From positions 252,266 through 316,265 of the forward strand of contig MKVQ01000014.1 in NCBI GenBank assembly GCA_001899635.1: a stretch of 64,000 bases of DNA, in the 5' to 3' direction. The position numbers and the translations under genes are program-made. The stretch is from Myxococcales bacterium 68-20. Lineage in GTDB: Bacteria; Myxococcota_A; Polyangia; Polyangiales; Polyangiaceae. This document shows, piece by piece, positions 58,627 through 64,000 of this stretch (positions are counted from its first letter, which is position 1; each line of letters begins with the position of its first letter). The notes under the pieces were generated by a model that was not told the origin of the DNA, did not search any database, and saw nothing but the letters and a program-made list of their open reading frames with translations.

Positions 58627-59606
58627 TCGGCCTCCACGGCTGAGACGTGGCCCGAGCTTTGGGGAGAGAGGTCGAGCGGGGTGGCAGCATCGGACCTCGA
58701 CGGCATGAGCCGGCGGAGGACGAGCGAGGCGACGAGGGCGTACGTCGAGCCGAGGATGCCGTCGATCAACCAGTGGTGGTCGAGGTAGATCGACGCGAAG
58801 ATCATGAGCAGCCAGTACGCGACCGAGAGGACGCGGAGGCGCGGTCCGAACGAGCGCCACCCCTCCAGCACGACGAGGAACGGATACGCGCAGTGGAGGG
58901 AGGGAAGGGCGCCGAAGACGCTGCTCGCCTTCGAGTACATCCCGTGGAAGTACGAGACGCCGAGCATCGCATCCACGCGCATGAGCGCAGGCCCCTCGCT
59001 CGCGTGCGTCGCGAGGTCGACGGTGCAGCCGTGCGTGTGGAAGTACCAGGGCGGCGCCGCCGGCAGGAGGTGATAGGTCACGAAGCCGGCCACATTCGTC
59101 GCGAAGAACGCCCACGTGAAGCGCTTCATCGCCGCGGGATCGCGGACGGCGAGGAAGACGGCGCACGCGAGCGAGGCGAGGATGAAGGTGGCGTACGGGA
59201 ATGCGGCCAGCAGATCGATCGCGGGCCAGTGATGCACGAGGAACCAGTCGTGCAGCGTCATCTGGAAGCCGTTGACCTCGAAGCCGAAGAGCCGCAGCTC
59301 GAGCGCTCGGAGATCGCAAAGGAGCACGCGCTCCGGCGAGAGGCCGAGGTTCTTGAGCGGGCGCATCCCGTCGTAGAGGAGGCCGACGAGCCCGACCGGA
59401 TAGAGCGCAGCGAGCAGCGACTTGGTGCGCGGGCCGGTGTACGCGAGACCCGCGACCAGCACGACCGCGCCGACGTGCTCGACGCGCAAATCGGAGCGCG
59501 CTGCGGACAGGAGCGCGTAGGCGACGAACGGGATCAGGGGGACGAGCGCGTAGCGCGGCCAGAGGCGCTTCACGTGCGCGCGGAACGCCCGGAGCTTCTC
59601 GGTCAC
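58623..59606 (-). CDS. Aur1-like PAP2 membrane protein (candidate inositol phosphorylceramide synthase)
   Basis: The protein has 327 residues with about six transmembrane helices. The PAP2-type motifs are in their Aur1 form: VFGALPSLHCAYPFLVVLEG and IYLDHHWLIDGILGSTYALV. The loop before them (PAAPPWYFHTHG, ASEGPALMRVDAMLG) also fits Aur1-like proteins. In fungi, Aur1 transfers inositol phosphate from phosphatidylinositol onto ceramide. Its place beside ino1 and a CDP-alcohol transferase supports the same reaction here, but a simple lipid phosphatase role is possible. Confidence 0.78.
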   Translation of the reverse strand: MTEKLRAFRAHVKRLWPRYALVPLIPFVAYALLSAARSDLRVEHVGAVVLVAGLAYTGPRTKSLLAALYPVGLVGLLYDGMRPLKNLGLSPERVLLCDLRALELRLFGFEVNGFQMTLHDWFLVHHWPAIDLLAAFPYATFILASLACAVFLAVRDPAAMKRFTWAFFATNVAGFVTYHLLPAAPPWYFHTHGCTVDLATHASEGPALMRVDAMLGVSYFHGMYSKASSVFGALPSLHCAYPFLVVLEGWRSFGPRLRVLSVAYWLLMIFASIYLDHHWLIDGILGSTYALVASLVLRRLMPSRSDAATPLDLSPQSSGHVSAVEAE

Positions 59607-60100
59607 GGCTCGCCGCCTTCGTCATCCACCACGCGATAGACGAACCGCGCATGCAGCGGATACGTGTAGGCGAGGCTCACGAGGATCGAGACGACGGCAC
59701 GAGCGATGACGTACGGCGGCTCGGAGACCGCGAGGACCGCGCCGAGGACGCTCGCGTTGAGGAGTGCGCCCCCGGCACAAACCACCGCGTAGCGGGCCGC
59801 TTGCGAGCCGACCGAGCCGCGATGGCGGTCGCGGAAGGCCCACGTCCGACCGAGCGTGAAGTTCGTGATCCCGCCCGCCGTCGCCGAGAGCAGCGTGGCG
59901 TACGGAGGCGCGGCGCTGGCCAGCTCCACGAGCGCGATCATCGAGACGAAGTCCACGAGCGTCGCGAGCGCGGCGGCGATCTGGTGACGACCGAGCAGCC
60001 GGAGGTCGAGGAGCCGCGCGGAGGAGCGACCGGCGGGCGCGACTTCGTGCTCGACGTGGACGCGGCTCACCCCTCTCGACGTCGCGTCGACGTCGTTCAC
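59603..60100 (-). CDS. GtrA-family membrane protein
   Basis: The protein has 165 residues with four transmembrane helices (HQIAAALATLVDFVSMIALV; YATLLSATAGGITNFTLGRT; RYAVVCAGGALLNASVLGAV; ARAVVSILVSLAYTYPLHAR). The first helix and GGITNFTLGRTWAFRDRH are typical GtrA. GtrA proteins are thought to move polyprenyl-linked or lipid-linked sugars across the membrane. Overlaps with both neighbours show it belongs to the inositol-lipid operon; it could flip an intermediate. Confidence 0.85.
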   Translation of the reverse strand: MNDVDATSRGVSRVHVEHEVAPAGRSSARLLDLRLLGRHQIAAALATLVDFVSMIALVELASAAPPYATLLSATAGGITNFTLGRTWAFRDRHRGSVGSQAARYAVVCAGGALLNASVLGAVLAVSEPPYVIARAVVSILVSLAYTYPLHARFVYRVVDDEGGEP

Positions 60101-60969
60101 GGGAGGCGCTCGCGAGTGACGATGGTGTCGATGCGCCCGCTCGCGCGATCGGTCGTGATGGCGATCGACGAGAGCGTGGATGCGGAGACGGGCGGAGCCG
60201 GCTTGGGCTCGGGCACACGCGCGGTGCGGAGCAGGCGCGTGACCGCGGAGACGTTACCGACGACGGCGATCGCCGCGAGCGCCACCACGACGGGGGCGAG
60301 CCTCAGGGCGAGCGGCGCGTGGGGAAGGGCGACCTCCGCGAACGGGACGAGCGTCGCGCCGCTGAGGAGGTAGGCGACGCGGTGAGCCCGGCGCATCGGC
60401 GCGCCGGAGTCGTCGGCCTTCAGCTCGCGAAGGACGGACGAGGCGTAGCTCACCATGAAGCCGCCCACGAGCGCGGCGATGCACAGCGCGAGCAGCCACA
60501 CCTCCATGCGGACGAAGACGGCGATGCCGCCGATGAGGAGCGCGTCGACGTACCGGTCGATCGTCGTATCGAGGACCTGACCGAAGCGGCTCTGGGTGCG
60601 GCTCTCGCGGGCGACGATCCCGTCGAGAGCGTCGGCGAGCGTCGCAAGGACGGCGACCGCCGCGCCCGCGCCGAAGTGGCCGGTCGCGAAGAGGACGCCG
60701 GCGCCGGCGGCGACGCCGAGCGAGGCGACCGACACCGCGTTCGCCGAGAAGCCGATGCGCGCGAGCACCCGCCCGATCGGGAAGATCGCGGCGTAGACGG
60801 CCTCCATCGGGACCTTCCCGAGCAGCGGCAGACCGGTCTCGCGTGCGAGGCGCTCGTGACCTCGATGGCCCCAAGCGACCTTCGCGATTGCGAAGGCCAT
60901 GATCGCGGTCACGAGGACCCCCACGAGCGCGATCGCGCTCGCGAGGTCGATGTTCGTGCTGACGTCCAT
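60097..60969 (-). CDS. CDP-alcohol phosphatidyltransferase (candidate phosphatidylinositol-phosphate synthase)
   Basis: The protein has 290 residues with about six helices. The complete CDP-alcohol signature is present: D113, D116-G117, A120-R121, G130, D134 and D138 in DALDGIVARESRTQSRFG then QVLDTTID. These bind the metal and the CDP group. The enzyme swaps CMP of a CDP-diacylglycerol for an alcohol phosphate; next to ino1, inositol-1-phosphate is the likely acceptor, giving phosphatidylinositol phosphate. A serine-, glycerol- or archaetidylinositol-type enzyme is an alternative. Confidence 0.88.
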   Translation of the reverse strand: MDVSTNIDLASAIALVGVLVTAIMAFAIAKVAWGHRGHERLARETGLPLLGKVPMEAVYAAIFPIGRVLARIGFSANAVSVASLGVAAGAGVLFATGHFGAGAAVAVLATLADALDGIVARESRTQSRFGQVLDTTIDRYVDALLIGGIAVFVRMEVWLLALCIAALVGGFMVSYASSVLRELKADDSGAPMRRAHRVAYLLSGATLVPFAEVALPHAPLALRLAPVVVALAAIAVVGNVSAVTRLLRTARVPEPKPAPPVSASTLSSIAITTDRASGRIDTIVTRERLP

Positions 60970-60991
60970 GATGAACGACGCTTTCGCTCGG

Positions 60992-62305
60992 TCAGTCGTA
61001 GTATTCGTTTCCGAGGTGGGTAATGAGGTCTTCGCCCACCATCCAGCGCAGCGTGTTCTTGAGCTTCATCAGCTGAACGAAGAGGTCGTGGTCCGGCGTC
61101 AGGCCCGCGGCCGCCTGCGGGGACTTGAAGTAGAAGCCGAGCCATTCCTGGATGCCCCGGAAGCCCGCGCGCTGCGCGAGGTCCATGAACAGCGCCAGAT
61201 CGAGGACGATCGGAGCGGCGAGGATCGAGTCGCGGCAGAGGAAGTTGACCTTGATCTGCATCGGATAGCCGAGCCACCCGAACAGATCGATGTTGTCCCA
61301 GCCCTCCTTCGCGTCGCCGCGCGGCGGGTAGTAGTCGATGCGGACCTTGTGGACGACGTCGCCGTAGAGCTCGGGATGGGCGTCGGGCTCCAGGATGGCG
61401 TCGAGGACGCCGAGCTTCGACGTCTCCTTCGTCTTGAAGGCGCTCGGGTCGTCCAGCACCTCGCCATCGCGGTTGCCGAGGATGTTCGTCGAGTACCAGC
61501 CGTTCAGACCGAGCAGGCGCGCCTTGAGGCCTGGCGCGATGACGGTCTTCATCAGCGTCTGACCGGTCTTGAAATCCTTGCCGGCGATCGGCGTGCGCGT
61601 CTCCTTCGCGAGCTCGATGGCTGCGGGGAAGTCGACGGCGAGGTTCGGCGCACCGTTCGCGAAGGGGACGCCTTCTCGCAGGCAGGCCCAGGCGTAGAGC
61701 TGAGCGTTGGAGATGCTCGGATCGCTCTTGCGGAGGCCCTCTTCGAAGGCGTCGATCGTTTGATGGACCGGGCCCGGCGTGATGAACGTCTCGGTCGAGC
61801 CGCACCACACGGCGACGACGCGCGAGAGGCCCTTTTCGGCGCGGAAGCGAACGATGTCGGCGCGGAGCTGCTCGACCATCTCCGCCTTCGACGCGGCGCT
61901 CTTCACGTGCGTCCCGGTGAGTCGCTTGACGTACTCGGGATAGAACGCGCCCTTCATCGGACGGATGGCGGAGAGCTCTTCGCGGATCGGCTCGAGGTGT
62001 CGGTCCTCGAGGACGTCGGCGCGCTTGGCGGCCTCGTAGGCGTCGTCCGGGAAGATGTCCCAGGCTGCGATCTCGACGTCTGCGAGATCGGTGAGGGGGA
62101 CGAGATCACGGATGCGCGGGGCGCGGTTGTCCGTTCGCTTCCCGAGGCGAATCGTCCCGAGCTGTGTCAGCGATCCGACCGGCTCTGCCAAGCCTCGTCG
62201 GGCGAGCAAGATCCCTGCGATCGCGGTGGTCGCAACGGCGCCCATTCCTGGAAGGAGAACTCCGAGCTTTCCGGTCGCGGGACGGATTTGGTTTGGTTTC
62301 TGCAT
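60992..62305 (-). CDS. ino1: Myo-inositol-1-phosphate synthase
   Basis: The protein has 437 residues, the usual bacterial length. It has the NAD site LGVLLPGMGAVATTAIAGIL, the long conserved NGWYSTNILGNRDGEVLDDP with FKTKETSK, and the catalytic VRIDYYPPRGDAKEGWDNID, FGWLGYPMQIKVNFLCRDSI and APIVLDLALFMDLAQRAG. It converts glucose-6-phosphate to inositol-1-phosphate in the cytoplasm. It is first in the operon (downstream gap of only 22 bases), with a GGAGG ribosome-binding site and an upstream hairpin. Confidence 0.95.
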   Translation of the reverse strand: MQKPNQIRPATGKLGVLLPGMGAVATTAIAGILLARRGLAEPVGSLTQLGTIRLGKRTDNRAPRIRDLVPLTDLADVEIAAWDIFPDDAYEAAKRADVLEDRHLEPIREELSAIRPMKGAFYPEYVKRLTGTHVKSAASKAEMVEQLRADIVRFRAEKGLSRVVAVWCGSTETFITPGPVHQTIDAFEEGLRKSDPSISNAQLYAWACLREGVPFANGAPNLAVDFPAAIELAKETRTPIAGKDFKTGQTLMKTVIAPGLKARLLGLNGWYSTNILGNRDGEVLDDPSAFKTKETSKLGVLDAILEPDAHPELYGDVVHKVRIDYYPPRGDAKEGWDNIDLFGWLGYPMQIKVNFLCRDSILAAPIVLDLALFMDLAQRAGFRGIQEWLGFYFKSPQAAAGLTPDHDLFVQLMKLKNTLRWMVGEDLITHLGNEYYD

Positions 62306-62353
62306 GTGGGGCTCCTCCCGCCTCCTGGGGATGTTTTCGTTACTGATGCACTT

Positions 62354-62370
62354 CGCAACTTTTGGTTGCG
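62354..62370. promoter_or_regulatory. Inverted repeat in the ino1 leader
   Basis: Perfect arms CGCAAC (62354-62359) and GTTGCG (62365-62370) with a TTTTG spacer, about 50 bases before the ino1 start. It could be an operator or a leader hairpin. In the same 370-base gap (62306-62675), GCTCCTT (62479-62485) and AAGGAGC (62490-62496) form a second perfect hairpin. No gene is seen in the gap. Confidence 0.5.
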
Positions 62371-62675
62371 CAGAAATCCGACGGACCGTCCGGCGGTTCG
62401 GGCAGGAGAGGAGCGGTCTGCTACGAGCTGGACCGTCAAAGCCGCCCGATCATCGCGTGATTCTGCCGCGCTCCACATGCTCCTTGTGCAAGGAGCGGCC
62501 CGGCGAGGGCGTCGCGGCTCCGTGTTGATAGGGTGCAACGTCGCGCAGGCGAGCACAGCCATGACGGCCGTCGCTCGCCGCGGACGATCGCCGCGGCGAG
62601 CGAAGATCGCAGGCCCGTCTCGAACGGGACGAGGCGGTCGCTCGAGTGACCAGGCCGATGGCGTGACGGCGAGAG

Positions 62676-63020
62676 CTACGGCGCGCCGCCGGGCCAGCCG
62701 ATCCGGAACATCCCGCGTCCGGTCGGCAGCGCCGAGAACCCGAAGAGGAGCGTCCCGACCAGAGTGTTGTTCACGATCAGACCGACGGTGGCGTCGGGCA
62801 GGACCCACGCGGACGTGAAGAGCCAGGCGCCGAGCGCGGCGACGATCCACCGGGCCCACGTGTGTCCGAAGTAGGCCATGGCGCCGAGCGCGACGGAGAA
62901 GACGCCCACCCCGCCGACGTTCGCCATGTGCTCCGGATGGTGGCTCCAGAACATCATCGAGAAGAGCAGCCATCCGCCCAGGATGATGTCCGCGACGCTT
63001 GCGACTCCCTCGAACCTCAT
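62676..63020 (-). CDS. SPW-repeat-like small membrane protein
   Basis: The protein has 114 residues with about four helices (VADIILGGWLLFSMMFW; VGVFSVALGAMAYFGHTW; ARWIVAALGAWLFTSAWVLP; GLIVNNTLVGTLLFGFSALP). The segment WIVAALGAWLFTSAWVLPDA, then NNTLVGTLLFGF, has the pattern of SPW repeats. Function unknown for the whole family. Confidence 0.72.
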   Translation of the reverse strand: MRFEGVASVADIILGGWLLFSMMFWSHHPEHMANVGGVGVFSVALGAMAYFGHTWARWIVAALGAWLFTSAWVLPDATVGLIVNNTLVGTLLFGFSALPTGRGMFRIGWPGGAP

Positions 63021-63076
63021 GGCTCACCCGGCCGTTCTGTCGACTTGATCCGTTCGTGACCGACTCTTCGAGCTGG

Positions 63077-63997
63077 CTAGATCCTGACGAGGATCGCGTC
63101 GGGCTCGGCCGAGACCATGCCGATGCTCTCCTCCTCGGTCTGTCCGGCGACCGCGATCCGAACGAGCGGCTGATCACGCCTCGGCGTCGGCTGCTCGCGG
63201 CCGAGGCGAATGACGGTAGCGTCGAACTCCGTGTCGCGGAGGGCGGCGAGCTCGCGCAAGGTCGCGGCGTCGCGCTCGCGGCTCGCAAGGGCGAAGTCGA
63301 GCTCGGCGCGGATGGTCTCGGTGCCGGTGGCCGCGCAGTGCTCCTCCATCCAGCGGAGGGTGTGTCCGATCATCGCGAGCTCGTGATCGATCGCGGCCTG
63401 CTCGTCCAGAGCGGCGCGGCGCGCTTCTCGGCGCATGTGAAGGATGCCGAGCCTCTTCTCGATGACGGGGTTCTTCGGCCGATCCGACACGAGGCAGGAC
63501 TCGAGGGCGGCGATCTCCTCGTCGAGGCGCGTTCGGCCGACGACCTCGAGCGAGCTTCGCGACGCGCGGTGCGCGATCGCGAGGCGGACATACAGCTCGA
63601 TCAGCCGTTCGATCCCGAGAAAGTCATCCGTGTGCGCGCTAGCATCGCTTCGGTCGCGCAGCGCGGCAGCGATCTTCTCGAGGGCGTTGAGCTCTCGCCG
63701 GTGCTCCTCGCTCATGCGCATCAAGAGGACAGCACGAGCCGACGCTGCGTCCGCGTGTGCGCGCGCATCGATGCGTGCGTCGATGGCGCGCCTCACCCAC
63801 GCGAAATGCGGCATCAGGAGGAATGCGAGCACCTCGGCGACGAGGAGCCCCACCATCGCGGCCTCGAGATCGAGGGCGAGCAGCATGAGCGCCGCGGGGA
63901 TGGTGAGCACGAGCGCATATGTGAAGTGAACGAGGGTGAAGCGTCGGTACACGCCCGATGAGTGCTTCCACCCCGTCCGGTCAGTTCGCTGCGCCAT
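63077..63997 (-). CDS. Membrane protein with helical cytoplasmic domain, function unknown
   Basis: The protein has 306 residues. Two N-terminal transmembrane helices (LVHFTYALVLTIPAALMLLA; AAMVGLLVAEVLAFLLMP) are followed by a long, charged, mostly helical region with coiled-coil character (RMSEEHRRELNALEKIAAAL; HMRREARRAALDEQAAIDHE; FALASRERDAATLRELAALR). The C-terminal ~40 residues look unstructured. The start lies close to the window edge and could be further upstream. No family is recognised. Confidence 0.7.
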   Translation of the reverse strand: MAQRTDRTGWKHSSGVYRRFTLVHFTYALVLTIPAALMLLALDLEAAMVGLLVAEVLAFLLMPHFAWVRRAIDARIDARAHADAASARAVLLMRMSEEHRRELNALEKIAAALRDRSDASAHTDDFLGIERLIELYVRLAIAHRASRSSLEVVGRTRLDEEIAALESCLVSDRPKNPVIEKRLGILHMRREARRAALDEQAAIDHELAMIGHTLRWMEEHCAATGTETIRAELDFALASRERDAATLRELAALRDTEFDATVIRLGREQPTPRRDQPLVRIAVAGQTEEESIGMVSAEPDAILVRI

Positions 63998-64000
63998 ACC

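Overview
This is a GC-rich chromosomal window, almost certainly from a myxobacterium-like member of the Myxococcota (a Polyangiales-type deltaproteobacterium). The evidence is the strong third-position G/C bias, the many lipoprotein signal peptides, a trypsin-like protease with a MYXO-CTERM-like tail, matrixin-like and EGF-containing surface proteins, a sigma-54 activator, and the dense four-base (ATGA) gene overlaps. Most of the window is ordinary chromosomal gene content. I see no rRNA, tRNA, prophage or CRISPR locus.

Layout. 0-10 kb: the tail of a glycogen debranching enzyme, small lipoproteins, a secreted matrixin-like protease, and a two-component pair (histidine kinase and NtrC-type regulator). 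The pair is divergent from an atypical RegA-like regulator whose upstream region carries a good sigma-54 promoter and a dyad. An S41-like secreted protein follows. 10-13.5 kb: a pabC-pabB-pabA operon for p-aminobenzoate (folate). 13.8-19 kb: a repeat-rich island. Two RlaP-type polymerase-beta nucleotidyltransferases (14.2 and 16.2 kb) are separated by a seven-copy 61-68 bp tandem array. The first has a perfect hairpin against its start codon. They are followed by a REP-associated tyrosine transposase (RAYT) flanked on both sides by arrays sharing a CCGACGTT core; the larger array is built of imperfect palindromes. 19-24 kb: pcm, a frameshifted crotonase, a primary-like sigma factor with a decayed copy of its region 4 just downstream, and a Pro/Ala-rich membrane protein.

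24-42.7 kb: a LysR/FMN-reductase divergent pair, an esterase lipoprotein, two overlapping YceI proteins, an FMN-dependent hydroxyacid oxidase, a TerB-like protein, prfC, a GMC oxidoreductase overlapping an M15-type peptidase, and several envelope lipoproteins. 42.8-52.9 kb: a ClC-type channel with CBS domains, a J-domain protein, tex overlapping a SMUG1-type uracil-DNA glycosylase, a lone cheR, hydrolases, and a GAF-like/STAS (RsbR-like) pair. 53.2-55.4 kb: a hydrolase-TetR-thioesterase operon with a perfect operator-like palindrome over the first start codon.

55.5-62.3 kb: a tightly overlapping leftward operon, ino1 - CDP-alcohol phosphatidyltransferase - GtrA - Aur1-like PAP2 - pgpA - MMPL transporter. 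It reads as a full route from glucose-6-phosphate to an inositol phospholipid, and possibly on to inositol-phosphoceramide and its transport. The window closes with an SPW-like membrane protein and an unrecognised membrane/coiled-coil protein.

The strongest candidates for new biology are the nucleotidyltransferase/tandem-array/RAYT island, the inositol-lipid operon, and the sigma-54 mini-regulon.
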